From Firmicutes bacterium UBA5449 (GTDB taxonomy: Bacteria > Bacillota > SHA-98 > UBA4971): a stretch of DNA of 25,209 bases. Location: NCBI GenBank assembly GCA_002424305.1, contig DIQZ01000039.1, forward strand, positions 1 to 25,209. The letters run 5' to 3'. The notes below the pieces were generated by a model. That model ran no database searches, was not told where the DNA came from, and saw only the letters and a program-made list of their open reading frames with translations. The position numbers and the translations under genes are program-made. This document shows, one piece after another, positions 7,885-16,384 of this stretch (within the stretch, counting starts at the first letter, position 1; each line of letters opens with the position of its first letter).

Positions 7885-9147
7885 ATGTCCATGGAAAACC
7901 GGCGCCAAGAAGGCGCGTACGATGTTGCTTTACGCCAGTATGATGCTGTGGCAGAAAAGTTAGATCTTGATTCCGGTATACGCGAAATGTTACGTCATCC
8001 CAGGTTCGGCGTGGAAGTGGCATTTCCTGTTAGAATGGACGACGGAACTATCAAAGTTTTCAAAGGGTACCGTGTGATTCACAATACTGCGAGAGGGCCC
8101 GGTAAGGGGGGTATTCGATACCATCCTGATGTCACCTTTGAAGAGGTGAAAGCCCTTTCCATGTGGATGACGTGGAAATGTGCGGTAGTCGGACTTCCTT
8201 TTGGCGGCGCTAAAGGTGGAGTCATATGCAATCCTCTGGAGATGTCGCAGACAGAAATAGAACGGTTAACCAGACGTTTTACAGTGGAAATTAGTAACGT
8301 AATTGGTCCTGCGACCGACATTCCCGGTCCTGACATGTTTACTAATCCTCAAGTCATGGCTTGGATGATGGATACATACAGTACTCACAAGGGAGACTTT
8401 ACTCCTGCTGTTGTCACAGGAAAGCCGATTCCCCTGGGAGGGTCACGAGGCCGGGCTGCAGCCACTGCCAGGGGCCTCGCAATCTGTATTAGAGAGGCAA
8501 CAAGAGAATTAGGGCTTGAGCTGAATAATCTTAGGGTAGCAGTACAAGGTTACGGCAATGTAGGTTCTAACGTCGTATCCATCCTTAATAGCTATGGATG
8601 TAAGATAGTAGGGGTAACAGATGTAGTGGGCGGAGTGTGCTGTGAAGACGGTCTTAACCCTGAAGCATTGACGACTCAACTGACGGAGACAGGATCAGTT
8701 GAAGGTACACCGGGCACTGATAACTTATCCAATGCTGAACTCATGGAGCTTGACTGTGATGTCCTGGTCCCTGCTGCTATTGAGAACCAGATTACCCAAG
8801 CCAATGCAGGGAAAATACGAGCTAAGATGATAGTGGAGGGGGCTAATGGCCCCACTACACCCGAAGCCGACGAAATTTTATTCGACAAAGGTATCACAGT
8901 AATCCCCGATGTGCTGGCAAATGCCGGCGGAGTCACCGTGTCTTACTTCGAATGGGTGCAAAACCTCATGCATTACTATTGGACTGAAGAAGAAGTCGCA
9001 GAACGCCTCGAACGAATAATGACGGAAAGCTTTGCTGCCGTTTTTAGAACAGCTAAGGGGAAAGGCACTAATATGAGAGTTGCTGCTTACAACCTGGCTA
9101 TCCTGAGGGTAGCTGAAGCCATGAAACTGCGTGGCATGTATCCGTGA
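7885..9147 (+). CDS. gdhA: Glutamate dehydrogenase (Glu/Leu/Phe/Val family)
   Basis: 420 residues, typical for the hexameric NAD(P)-linked enzyme that interconverts glutamate with 2-oxoglutarate and ammonia. A very strong purine-rich site (GGGAGGGGGGAG) lies just before ATG 7885; ATG 7891 is an alternative. Motifs: KGYRVIHNTARGPGKGGIRYH (substrate-binding region, residues ~60-80), catalytic K110 in PFGGAKGG, TDIPGPDMFTNPQVMAWMMD around residue 150, and the Rossmann motif VQGYGNVGS near residue 230 followed by IPDVLANAGGVTVSYFEW. The usual IPAPDV reads IPGPDM here, a mild change. The bmp-type importer starts 58 bases later and may be co-transcribed; a nucleoside importer beside a glutamate enzyme would fit peptide/nucleoside fermentation, but that is inference. 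Confidence 0.93.
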   Translation: MSMENRRQEGAYDVALRQYDAVAEKLDLDSGIREMLRHPRFGVEVAFPVRMDDGTIKVFKGYRVIHNTARGPGKGGIRYHPDVTFEEVKALSMWMTWKCAVVGLPFGGAKGGVICNPLEMSQTEIERLTRRFTVEISNVIGPATDIPGPDMFTNPQVMAWMMDTYSTHKGDFTPAVVTGKPIPLGGSRGRAAATARGLAICIREATRELGLELNNLRVAVQGYGNVGSNVVSILNSYGCKIVGVTDVVGGVCCEDGLNPEALTTQLTETGSVEGTPGTDNLSNAELMELDCDVLVPAAIENQITQANAGKIRAKMIVEGANGPTTPEADEILFDKGITVIPDVLANAGGVTVSYFEWVQNLMHYYWTEEEVAERLERIMTESFAAVFRTAKGKGTNMRVAAYNLAILRVAEAMKLRGMYP

Positions 9148-9205
9148 GTAAGTCTCATTGTTATGAACAAAGGACTCCAAATATCGAAAGGAGGTCATTT
9201 GAGTA

Positions 9206-10249
9206 ATGTCTAAGTCTAGTAAATGGGCAGTCATTATTGTTGCGGCCGTCATCATTATCGCGGTTGTTGTAGGGCTTAGAAAGCCTGCTGAAGAAGAAAT
9301 CGCCGAGGTTCCGGCTGAAACCCTGAAGGCTGCCATGGTTACTGACGTAGGAGGATTAGGAGACGAATCGTTTAACGACGCTGCTTACAAAGGCCTTAAG
9401 GAAGCTGAAGAAGAGTTAGACTTTGAGATTACAGTAGTAGAATCCAAAAAGATGGACGACTATGAACCCAATCTTCGAAGCCTAGGAGACCAGGACACTG
9501 ATATAAGCTGGGCTATTGGATTCTTGCTAACCGATGCTGTAGATACAGTTGCCTCTGAATACCCTGAGCTCAAGTTCGGACTCATCGATAGCGTAGTAGA
9601 GCAGCCTAACGTTGCATCAGTCACCTTCAAGGAAGAAGAAGGTTCTTTCCTGCTTGGAGTGATTGCTGCAAAGATGAGCGAGACCGGAACCGTAGGGTTC
9701 GTAGGCGGTATGGAAGTGCCGGTTATTGAGCACTTTGACGTCGGCTTCCATGCAGGTGTAATCGCTGCCAATCCCGATATCAAAGTACTGAGAGGTTACA
9801 CCGGGAAGTTTGATGACCCTGCAAAGGGTAAGGAAGTCGCTCTTGCTCAGTTCAACCAAGGGGCAGATATCATATTCCACGCCTCAGGTGCATGTGGCCT
9901 TGGCGTTATCGAAGCTGCGAAAGAGCAAGGAGACGGGTACTGGGCTATGGGAGTCGATTCATGTCAGCACCACCTCGCTCCTGAAAACGTAATGAGCTGC
10001 ATGATGAAGCGCGTAGATGTGGCTGTGTTCGACGTAACGAAGAAAGTCAAAGATGAAACATTTGAGCCTACTCACTATGTATTTGGTCTGGCTGAAGACG
10101 GAGTAGGACCTTGTGATAAAACTTCCGAACATGTCCCCGAGGAAGTCCTCGATGAGGTGGAGAAGTACAAAGAAATGATAGTCAATGGCGAACTCACAGT
10201 TCCATCCACCTTCACGGAGCTTGAGGCCTTTACGCCGCCGTCTGAGTAA
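9206..10249 (+). CDS. BMP-family substrate-binding protein without a lipobox cysteine
   Basis: 347 residues after an AAAGGAGGTC site (9187-9196). PnrA/BmpA-type extracytoplasmic binding protein that delivers nucleosides to the importer encoded next. Family signatures: VGGLGDESFNDAAYKGL near residues 48-65, EEGSFLLGVIAA, GFVGGMEVPVIEHFDVGFHAG, and ADIIFHASGACGLGVIEAA. Homologues are normally lipoproteins with a cysteine at the end of the signal peptide. Here the expected V-V-G-C reads V22-G23-L24, so no lipidation site is visible; the 16-residue hydrophobic segment (8-23) preceded by lysines should act as an uncleaved membrane anchor. Substrate is inferred from the family (purine/other nucleosides) and is not certain. 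Confidence 0.92.
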   Translation: MSKSSKWAVIIVAAVIIIAVVVGLRKPAEEEIAEVPAETLKAAMVTDVGGLGDESFNDAAYKGLKEAEEELDFEITVVESKKMDDYEPNLRSLGDQDTDISWAIGFLLTDAVDTVASEYPELKFGLIDSVVEQPNVASVTFKEEEGSFLLGVIAAKMSETGTVGFVGGMEVPVIEHFDVGFHAGVIAANPDIKVLRGYTGKFDDPAKGKEVALAQFNQGADIIFHASGACGLGVIEAAKEQGDGYWAMGVDSCQHHLAPENVMSCMMKRVDVAVFDVTKKVKDETFEPTHYVFGLAEDGVGPCDKTSEHVPEEVLDEVEKYKEMIVNGELTVPSTFTELEAFTPPSE

Positions 10250-10323
10250 TCTTTGGTAAGTGATTCAAGTGCCCATTGACAATCGGGGTCATATGTGTAA
10301 GCAAGATTAGCAAAGAAAGTTGG

Positions 10324-10361
10324 TGCCAGGTGCTGTTCTGCACATGCAGCGGTGCCTGGCA
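10324..10361 (+). repeat. Intercistronic stem-loop between the binding-protein and ATPase genes
   Basis: TGCCAGG (10324-10330) pairs with CCTGGCA (10355-10361). Inside it CTGC (10338-10341) pairs with GCAG (10346-10349), giving a nested hairpin. No T run follows, so it is not a classical terminator. In a multicistronic transporter transcript such an element often protects the upstream, highly expressed binding-protein message. The GGTGCC/GGCACC flavour is also seen in short dispersed repeats of some genomes; whether it repeats elsewhere in this genome cannot be seen here. Confidence 0.5.
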
Positions 10362-10385
10362 TCTCTTGAAAGGGGGTTCCTGACT

Positions 10386-11981
10386 CTGGAAGTATCGACG
10401 AGTACCCCTGTGGTGGAAATGCGCACGATAACCGTAAGATTTCCCGGGGTAATTGCAAATGACAATGTCACTCTGGATGTTTATCCCGGAGAAATCCTGG
10501 CACTTTTAGGTGAGAACGGGGCGGGTAAGACCACGCTAATGAATGTCCTCTACGGCCTTTACAAACCTGATGAAGGCGAGATTCGTATTCATGGACAACC
10601 TGTCTCTATCGCTAATCCAAATGACGCCATAAAGCTGGGTATTGGCATGGTACACCAGCACTTCATGTTGATTGCGCCTTTTACCGTTGCTGAGAATATC
10701 GTTCTCGGTGTCGAGCCTGTGAATGTCGGCGGTAAGCTCGATATGGACAAGGCCATACATGACGTAGAAGAGCTGTCAAAGCAGTACGGGCTTGTCGTAG
10801 ATCCTCATGCAAGGATTGAGACCATTTCCGTGGGCATGCAGCAACGAGTTGAGATTCTTAAAGCACTGTACAGAGGGGCTGAAGTATTAATCCTGGATGA
10901 ACCTACAGCAGTCCTGACTCCACAAGAGGTGGACGAGCTTGCTGTAATCATGCGTAGCCTTGTACGCCAAGGCAAGTCCATAATATTCATCACACATAAG
11001 CTACGCGAAGTCATAGCCATAAGTGACCGTGTCACAGTTCTAAGACGAGGTAAATGTGTTGGTACAGGGGAGACTGAGAACACTACACAGGAAGAACTGG
11101 CTCAAATGATGGTAGGTCGTAAGGTTGTCCTTTCCGTTGATAAAGAACCTGTAAAAACAGGTGATACTGTCCTCAGCGTGCAGAACTTACACGCAAGAGG
11201 TTCAAGAAAGCTACCGGCGCTAAAAGGGGTTTCATTTGATGTGAAAGCCGGAGAAATTGTGGGTATCGCCGGCATTGAAGGAAACGGCCAAAGTGAGTTG
11301 GTTGAAACCCTTACCGGACTCAGAAAAGCCACATCCGGACACATCTATGTCAACGGCACTAATCTTGCGAATAGTAACCCCAGAGCGCTAATTGAAGAAG
11401 GTGTGGCTCATATCCCGGAGGATAGACAAAACCGTGGTCTCATTCTGGATTTTACCGTTGCAGAGAACTTTATCTTGAGGAATTATTATAAGCCTCCTTT
11501 TGCCCAAGGAATTAACTTGGATTACCGAAAGGTACACGCTCACGCACGGGAATTGATTGAAGAATTCGACGTGCGAACCCCCAGCGAGAATGTGCCTGTT
11601 CGATCTCTATCCGGAGGAAATCAGCAAAAAGTAGTGGTTGCCCGGGAGCTTTCAGGTGAGCCTCAATTACTCATTGCGTCCCAGCCTACGCGGGGACTTG
11701 ATGTAGGAGCCATAGAGTTTGTTCACAGGAGGCTTCTGGCCCAACGCGATCAGGGGAAAGCCATTCTTCTCATTTCTTTAGAGCTTGAGGAAGTCATGTC
11801 GCTCTCCGACAGAATTCTGGTAATCTATGAAGGCCAAATAGTCGGTGAGATGACACCGGACGAAGCTACTGAAGGAGAATTGGGTCTTCTGATGGCAGGA
11901 GGACATGCCAAGCGCGGACTTCATAGTGAAGGGAGTGAGCAGAGTGGCCAATTTCGGCAAGGATCTGCAGAACTCCCCTAA
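10386..11981 (+). CDS. ABC importer double ATPase (BMP/NupO-like)
   Basis: Energises the nucleoside-type importer with the two permeases that follow. Two ABC modules in one chain. Module 1 has Walker A GENGAGKTT, signature ISVGMQQRVEIL and Walker B LILDEPTAVLTPQE. Module 2 has GIEGNGQSEL in the Walker A position (Lys replaced by Gln), LSGGNQQKVVVARE, and LLIASQPTRGLDVGAIE in place of Walker B (Asp-Glu replaced). This degenerate second site is usual for this family (AQPTRGLDVGAIEF). The start is uncertain. TTG 10320 gives the longest frame but precedes the stem-loop and the AAGGGGG site at 10370-10376. CTG 10386 is 9 bases after that site and fits family N-termini; GTG 10410, GTG 10413 and ATG 10419 are alternatives. 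The 3' end overlaps the first permease gene by about 38 bases. Confidence 0.92.
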   Translation: MEVSTSTPVVEMRTITVRFPGVIANDNVTLDVYPGEILALLGENGAGKTTLMNVLYGLYKPDEGEIRIHGQPVSIANPNDAIKLGIGMVHQHFMLIAPFTVAENIVLGVEPVNVGGKLDMDKAIHDVEELSKQYGLVVDPHARIETISVGMQQRVEILKALYRGAEVLILDEPTAVLTPQEVDELAVIMRSLVRQGKSIIFITHKLREVIAISDRVTVLRRGKCVGTGETENTTQEELAQMMVGRKVVLSVDKEPVKTGDTVLSVQNLHARGSRKLPALKGVSFDVKAGEIVGIAGIEGNGQSELVETLTGLRKATSGHIYVNGTNLANSNPRALIEEGVAHIPEDRQNRGLILDFTVAENFILRNYYKPPFAQGINLDYRKVHAHARELIEEFDVRTPSENVPVRSLSGGNQQKVVVARELSGEPQLLIASQPTRGLDVGAIEFVHRRLLAQRDQGKAILLISLELEEVMSLSDRILVIYEGQIVGEMTPDEATEGELGLLMAGGHAKRGLHSEGSEQSGQFRQGSAELP

Positions 11982-13074
11982 ACACGCCTTACGCATATCC
12001 CGTGAACAGGCAATAGAGTTGTTCATACCTGTCGTGGCGGTGTTTCTTGCCCTCTTGCTGGGCGCGTTCCTGGTACTTTTTATTGGAAAGAGTCCCCTGG
12101 CAGCGTACGGTGCTCTTCTCAAAGGGGCTTTTGGCAGCAAACGGGACATTGCAGAGACACTTATTAATGTGACTCCGCTGATATTCACCGGCCTTTCGGT
12201 GGCTTTTTCGTTTAAGTGCGGCCTGTTCAACATAGGCGCTGAAGGTCAATTCATCATGGGACAGATTATTGCTGCATGGATAGGTTATTCATTGGCAGGC
12301 ATGCCAACTGTCATACACATGCCCCTCGCCTTTCTGGCCGGGGCACTGGCTGGGGGACTGTGGGCTGCGTTGCCCGGCTATCTGAAGGCTAAGCTAGGAG
12401 TACATGAAGTCATAAACACTATTATGATGAACTACATTGCCCTATACTTCAGCCATTATCTTGTGATGGGGCCATTTAAGGAACCGGGCCCAATTCCCCA
12501 AACACCCCAGGTCGCAGAGGCGGCCCGATTATGGAAAATACTGCCCGGAACCAGACTTCATTTTGGCCTAATATTGGCGCTTGGCGCTGTTTGGCTCGTA
12601 TATTATTTGCTTTTTAAGACGACACTCGGATATGAAATTAGGGCTGTAGGCAACAATCCGCATGCAGCACGCTATGGTGGAATCAGTGTATCAAAAGACA
12701 TTATTATCGCAATGAGCATAAGCGGTGCGTTGGCCGGAGCTGCAGGAGCAGTCCAAGCCCTCGGAGTGCAGTTCAGGTTCCTGGATCTTTTTGGGTTCAT
12801 CGGTTATGGCTTTGACGGTATTGCAGTAGCACTTTTAGGCCGTAACCACCCCTTTGGTGTGCTCATCGCGGCAACTCTCTTCGGAACTTTAGCAAGAGGC
12901 GCAATCACGATGCAGAGCATTGCAAAGATTCCCAAGCAGATCATAGGGATTATCCAAGCAACTATCGTAATTATTGTAGCTGCTGACGAGATTCTCAGGC
13001 GGTTCTTCAGATCGAGGAGTGCAGCGACTCAGGCTTTAACAGAGGCAGGGGAGGGAGAGGACAATGGGGAGTAA
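11944..13074 (+). CDS. ABC importer permease, NupP/YufP-like (branched-chain-type)
   Basis: Inner-membrane permease of the BMP-type importer, about 376 residues. The frame is open from ATG 11905, but GTG 11944 has a GAAGGGAG site (11928-11935) 8 bases upstream, whereas the ATG has AGGAGG only one base away; GTG 11944 is preferred. It overlaps the ATPase gene end by 38 bases, implying translational coupling. Multiple membrane helices; family stretches include FKCGLFNIGAEGQFIMGQ, INTIMMNYIALY, YEIRAVGNNPHAARYGGI, and GYGFDGIAVALLGRNHPFG. The family partners with PnrA-type binding proteins to import nucleosides. Confidence 0.93.
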   Translation: MANFGKDLQNSPKHALRISREQAIELFIPVVAVFLALLLGAFLVLFIGKSPLAAYGALLKGAFGSKRDIAETLINVTPLIFTGLSVAFSFKCGLFNIGAEGQFIMGQIIAAWIGYSLAGMPTVIHMPLAFLAGALAGGLWAALPGYLKAKLGVHEVINTIMMNYIALYFSHYLVMGPFKEPGPIPQTPQVAEAARLWKILPGTRLHFGLILALGAVWLVYYLLFKTTLGYEIRAVGNNPHAARYGGISVSKDIIIAMSISGALAGAAGAVQALGVQFRFLDLFGFIGYGFDGIAVALLGRNHPFGVLIAATLFGTLARGAITMQSIAKIPKQIIGIIQATIVIIVAADEILRRFFRSRSAATQALTEAGEGEDNGE

Positions 13075-14008
13075 CTTGACTGACATTACCATATACATCG
13101 CGCTTGTAGTGTCTACGCTGAGGATGGCGACCCCCCTGATTCTTGCCGGCCTTGGAGGGGTGTTCTCTGAGCGCTCCGGAGTTGTCAATATTGCTCTGGA
13201 AGGCATCATGTTAATCTCGGCATTTATGGGAATGCTTATTTCACACTTTACCCGTGCACCCTGGTTAGGGGTACTGGCAGCCGTTGTCAGCGGAATCGCA
13301 GTTGCCTCACTCCATGCAGTAGTGTGCATTAAATACAAATCTAACCAAGTTGTGAGCGGAACTGCCATTAACCTTTTTAGTGTGGGCTTTACAGGGTTCA
13401 TGCTGCGTAAGGTCTTTGAGCATGCAGGTCAATCACCGCCTGTTCCCAAGGTCGCTGATTGGACAATTCCATTGGTAGAGAAAATCCCTGTTATAGGAGC
13501 TATGATTGGGAAACACACACCGTTTGTATACATTTCTATCTTGGCTGTGATAGTCTCCAATTTTGTGCTGTTTAAGACAAAGCTGGGACTTCGCATCAGA
13601 GCAGTAGGTGAACACCCTAGAGCAGCAGAGACTGTGGGAGTCGATGTTTTCACCGTAAGATACCTATGTGTGCTGTTAAGTGGTGCCTTGGCAGGGCTGG
13701 CAGGTGCTTCCCTTTCTTTGGGTTTTCTCAGTCAATTCAGAGAGAACATGACAGGAGGCAGGGGTTTTATTAGTCTTGCGGCCATGATTTTCGGAAAATG
13801 GACCCCTTACGGCACTCTAAGAGCATGTCTTCTTTTTGGATTTGCAGACGCTCTTCAGATCTTGTCGCAAACCCTAGGGCTTACATTCATCCCCAGAGAT
13901 TTTCTGCTGATGGCGCCCTATATCTTGACTATGGCTGCATTGGCAGGAGTAATCGGCAGATCTGTGCCTCCTGCTGCAAGTGGCATTCCGTACGAGCGCC
14001 AGAAGTAA
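13064..14008 (+). CDS. ABC importer permease, NupQ/YufQ-like
   Basis: Second inner-membrane permease of the importer, 314 residues, ATG 13064 preceded by a GGGAGGGAGAGG stretch, overlapping the first permease's stop by 11 bases. Family stretches: TPLILAGLGGVFSERSGVVNIALEGIML at the N-terminus, SNQVVSGTAINLFSVGFTG, and LRIRAVGEHPRAAETVGVDV, the last matching the equivalent loop in the first permease (AVGNNPHAARYGG), so the two are paralogues that form the transmembrane pair. It is the last gene of the transporter operon; a hairpin with a T run follows 32 bases later. Confidence 0.94.
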   Translation: MGSNLTDITIYIALVVSTLRMATPLILAGLGGVFSERSGVVNIALEGIMLISAFMGMLISHFTRAPWLGVLAAVVSGIAVASLHAVVCIKYKSNQVVSGTAINLFSVGFTGFMLRKVFEHAGQSPPVPKVADWTIPLVEKIPVIGAMIGKHTPFVYISILAVIVSNFVLFKTKLGLRIRAVGEHPRAAETVGVDVFTVRYLCVLLSGALAGLAGASLSLGFLSQFRENMTGGRGFISLAAMIFGKWTPYGTLRACLLFGFADALQILSQTLGLTFIPRDFLLMAPYILTMAALAGVIGRSVPPAASGIPYERQK

Positions 14009-14040
14009 TAGTATCTTAAGTCTAATCTACGGATGATTTG

Positions 14041-14093
14041 AACGGCCACGGACGCTTCTTGGACACAAAAAGAAAGCACCCGTGGCTGTTTTT
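14041..14093 (+). terminator. Rho-independent terminator of the transporter operon
   Basis: AACGGCCACGG (14041-14051) pairs over 11 bp (one G-T) with CCGTGGCTGTT (14080-14090); the T run continues to 14093. The loop of 28 bases is long but the position, right after the last permease, fits. Confidence 0.75.
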
Positions 14094-14141
14094 CATTCCG
14101 GTGACCGCTATTGAACTCACTGAGGGAAGTGGTATTCTATT

Positions 14142-14156
14142 ATTGGTAATACTAAT
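14142..14156. promoter_or_regulatory. Possible operator: 7-1-7 inverted repeat upstream of the exbB operon
   Basis: ATTGGTA-A-TACTAAT matches its own reverse complement at all but one pair of positions around a central A. It lies about 107 bases before the ExbB start in an AT-rich stretch that probably holds the operon promoter (a TAAAAT hexamer occurs at about 14163-14168). The 7-1-7 geometry is the same as a Fur box, but the bases are not the Fur consensus, so the regulator is unknown. Confidence 0.35.
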
Positions 14157-14262
14157 TTATAGCTAAAATTACAGATGTTGTGGAAATGCGTGAAGGAACA
14201 ATGGAAAGTCGTGTCGAAAGTATTTTGTTGAAGCAAGCTTGACCGGATTGGAGGAACAAAAC

Positions 14263-14922
14263 ATGGTTGACGTGCTAGTCAAAGGTGGTCCTGTAATGAT
14301 ACCGCTGGTTATCTGCTCAGTGGCAGCTCTTGCTGTGGTATTTGAACGTATTCTGTACCTCCTTCGGACCACTCAAGATCCTGATCGTGCCCTTAGACTA
14401 ATTGCCCTGGCTGTAGAGCGTGATCGGATGGTGGATGCAGTAGCGGCTGTGCATAAGATTAGAGGACAGATTGGAGCTCTTGCAGCAACTGCTATGGCAA
14501 CCGCTAATCGACCGAGAGAACAAGTTGAACAAGAAGTCCGGATAGCCGGTGAGCGTGAGGTATTCCTCCTTGAAAGGCGTCTGCCTACTCTCGAGATGGT
14601 CATCACAGTATCACCCCTGCTAGGGTTGCTCGGGACTGTGCTTGGGCTAATCAAGAACTTTGATGTCCTTGCAGCCAGTCCACAGCTCTTGGAAGCAGGA
14701 GCGCTATCATCAGGGATTGCAGAAGCTCTGATCTCTACTGCAGCCGGACTCTCAATCGCAGTCGCAGCGTACATGCTTTACGTGTTCATCACCGGGATAA
14801 TTGACAGGCGAATTCGAGAGATGAATGAGTTCGCCACAAACGTGGTCAAGTTGCTCATGGAGGGAGTGCAACCATATGAGCTTTCACTTTCGAAGGACTC
14901 AACGCAGAAAACCTCGAATTGA
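14263..14922 (+). CDS. exbB: ExbB/TolQ/MotA-type proton channel subunit
   Basis: 219 residues from ATG 14263, 8 bases after GGAGG (14250-14254); a TTG at 14239 lies upstream of that site and is rejected. Inner-membrane subunit that, with ExbD, converts proton flow into mechanical work on TonB (or TolA). Three helices: TM1 at about residues 10-32 (MIPLVICSVAALAVVFERI), a long cytoplasmic stretch with an 'EREVFLLERRLPTLEMVITVSPLLGLLGTVLG' region leading into TM2 at about 110-132, and TM3 with SGIAEALISTAAGLSIAVAAYMLYVF at about 155-180. The wording APLLGLLGTV/GIAEAL is closer to ExbB than to TolQ, though the two are hard to separate. First gene of the envelope operon; it overlaps exbD by 47 bases. 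Confidence 0.9.
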   Translation: MVDVLVKGGPVMIPLVICSVAALAVVFERILYLLRTTQDPDRALRLIALAVERDRMVDAVAAVHKIRGQIGALAATAMATANRPREQVEQEVRIAGEREVFLLERRLPTLEMVITVSPLLGLLGTVLGLIKNFDVLAASPQLLEAGALSSGIAEALISTAAGLSIAVAAYMLYVFITGIIDRRIREMNEFATNVVKLLMEGVQPYELSLSKDSTQKTSN

Positions 14923-15289
14923 TATCGTTCCTATGGTTGACGTAATGACCTTTCTTATTGTCTTTTTCATGCTGTTCACCACATTTCGCACGAATCCGGC
15001 AGGCCTGGATATTAAGCTGCCTCGCGCCGAAACAGCAACTGCACATAAAACATCAACGACAGTAGTCACTATTGATAAGGCAGGCAACGTATACTTGGGT
15101 GATAAGAGGACATCCCTTGACAACTTGAAGATCACCATCAACCAACGTATTCAGAAAAACCCAAGCGAAATTGTGGTAATAAGAGCTGACAATTCCACAA
15201 GTTATCAGAAACTTGTGGATGTGATGGATATAGCGCGACTGGCAGGAGCTGCAAGGTTGGCATTGGCAGCAGATAAGACTAAAAAATAG
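14876..15289 (+). CDS. exbD: ExbD/TolR-type proton channel subunit
   Basis: 137 residues from ATG 14876, 9 bases after GGAGGGAG (14859-14866); the frame is open further upstream but without a site. One N-terminal membrane helix (about residues 20-40) preceded by a basic stretch, then a periplasmic domain. The essential proton-carrying aspartate is D22 in VPMVDVMTFLIVFF, matching ExbD D25 and TolR D23. The periplasmic part (about 45-137) has the expected VTIDKAGNVYLGDKR...EIVVIRADNSTSYQKLVDVMDIARLAGA pattern. The N-terminus overlaps the exbB 3' end, implying coupled translation and fixed stoichiometry. Confidence 0.93.
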   Translation: MSFHFRRTQRRKPRIDIVPMVDVMTFLIVFFMLFTTFRTNPAGLDIKLPRAETATAHKTSTTVVTIDKAGNVYLGDKRTSLDNLKITINQRIQKNPSEIVVIRADNSTSYQKLVDVMDIARLAGAARLALAADKTKK

Positions 15290-15321
15290 TCTCCCTTAAT
15301 AAATGAGAGGTGGTGACGAGG

Positions 15322-16371
15322 ATGAAGCACGCCGACGATAAGCTAAACATGTGGTTTTCCCTAATGACATCTATCTTAGTCCATGTCGCCGTAATCCTCC
15401 TCGTTCCAATAACGATGACACATCATGTTACCATTTATCCGGTGGAATTCGGCGAGATTTCACAAACCTTTGAAGCCACAAGACAAGGCAGCCCTGTGGG
15501 CACATCCGCTCCAACACCTTCTAAGAGCCAGGATACGACGGTTCAAGAGAAGGCTCCTAAGACCACAGAGACCGGCATAACTGAAGCGCCTGCTCCAAAA
15601 CCTGCACCACCCCTCGAAAAGGAGCAAAAACCGCCATTACCCGAACCGGCGCCAAAGAAACCTGAATTGCCTCCCAAAGAGAAACAGGAGCCTGTTAAGG
15701 AAGTAGGCAAATCAACTGAACCGGAAAAACACGCAAAGACTGAACCGGAGATTGCCCCACAACCTGAACCGGAAACTGTAGCAACAAAACCTATAGACAA
15801 GCCGGATGACGTAGGCAGAGTACTTACAGGAGAGTCTGACGAGACTATTCCAATTCCCAAGGCCAAAGCTGCCCCGCCTGAAAGCGAAGATACGGAGCTA
15901 CCTACTTCTCGGCCTGAGACAGATGGCGAAGGGGAAGGCTCCGACGATACTGAAGGCAGGTCCCATACTGGAGATGAAATAGGAGACAAGAAAGAGACGA
16001 AAGCGGAAGGTACACCCAAAGAGACCGAAGAAGCAGGACCTCAAAAACCCCAAGGGCACCAATTCGGAAGCGGCGAATCTTTGGCTGTAAACTGGGTCGC
16101 ACCAAGATACCCAAAAGGCGCTCAAAACATAGACATAATGGGCACTGTAGAGCTGGAAGTTACAGTCAATAAAGAGGGCAAGATAATTCATATAGACATA
16201 TTGAAACCTTCAGGCCATGATGAACTTGACGAACAAGCCAGAATGACAATCCTCGCACGTTGGCAGTTCAAGGGTATCAATTGGCCCTTTAAGATTCGCG
16301 TGACTGTGTCGTTTAGGGGAGAGACTGACGTTATCGTCACGTTTGGCGGAGTTACCGTCCTGGAGAACTAA
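15322..16371 (+). CDS. tonB: TonB/TolA-like energy transducer
   Basis: 349 residues from ATG 15322, 9 bases after GAGGTG; GTGs at 15310 and 15313 are within the binding-site region. Three parts are visible. The N-terminal helix (about 11-30) holds S17-x3-H21 in TSILVH, the SxxxH motif that couples TonB to ExbB-ExbD. A long Pro/Glu/Lys-rich periplasm-spanning region (about 55-235) follows, first proline-rich and then acidic and Gly-rich. The TonB C-terminal domain (about 255-335) has APRYPKGAQ, GTVELEVTVNKEGKI and LDEQARMTILARWQF, which match the family. No TonB-dependent receptor gene lies in the window, so the outer-membrane partner is unknown; see the findings for the Tol-like alternative. 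13 bases separate it from the next gene. Confidence 0.92.
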   Translation: MKHADDKLNMWFSLMTSILVHVAVILLVPITMTHHVTIYPVEFGEISQTFEATRQGSPVGTSAPTPSKSQDTTVQEKAPKTTETGITEAPAPKPAPPLEKEQKPPLPEPAPKKPELPPKEKQEPVKEVGKSTEPEKHAKTEPEIAPQPEPETVATKPIDKPDDVGRVLTGESDETIPIPKAKAAPPESEDTELPTSRPETDGEGEGSDDTEGRSHTGDEIGDKKETKAEGTPKETEEAGPQKPQGHQFGSGESLAVNWVAPRYPKGAQNIDIMGTVELEVTVNKEGKIIHIDILKPSGHDELDEQARMTILARWQFKGINWPFKIRVTVSFRGETDVIVTFGGVTVLEN

Positions 16372-16384
16372 AGGAGTGTCCTTA

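Noticed and set aside
10276..10300. TTGACA as a -35 box of a promoter inside the transporter operon
   Set aside because: No acceptable -10 box lies 16-18 bases downstream.
11600..11760. Altered Walker A and B motifs in the second ATPase module as a defect
   Set aside because: This asymmetry (Gln in Walker A, AQPTRGLD-type Walker B) is normal in BMP-type importer ATPases.
15543..16019. A 158-codon minus-strand frame rich in Ser and Gly opposite tonB
   Set aside because: It is the complement of the Pro/Glu-rich spacer of TonB, which produces long open frames by composition alone.
15480..16060. The low-complexity Pro/Glu/Lys-rich stretch considered as a repeat array
   Set aside because: There is no regular repeat unit at DNA level; this is the normal periplasm-spanning region of TonB/TolA proteins.
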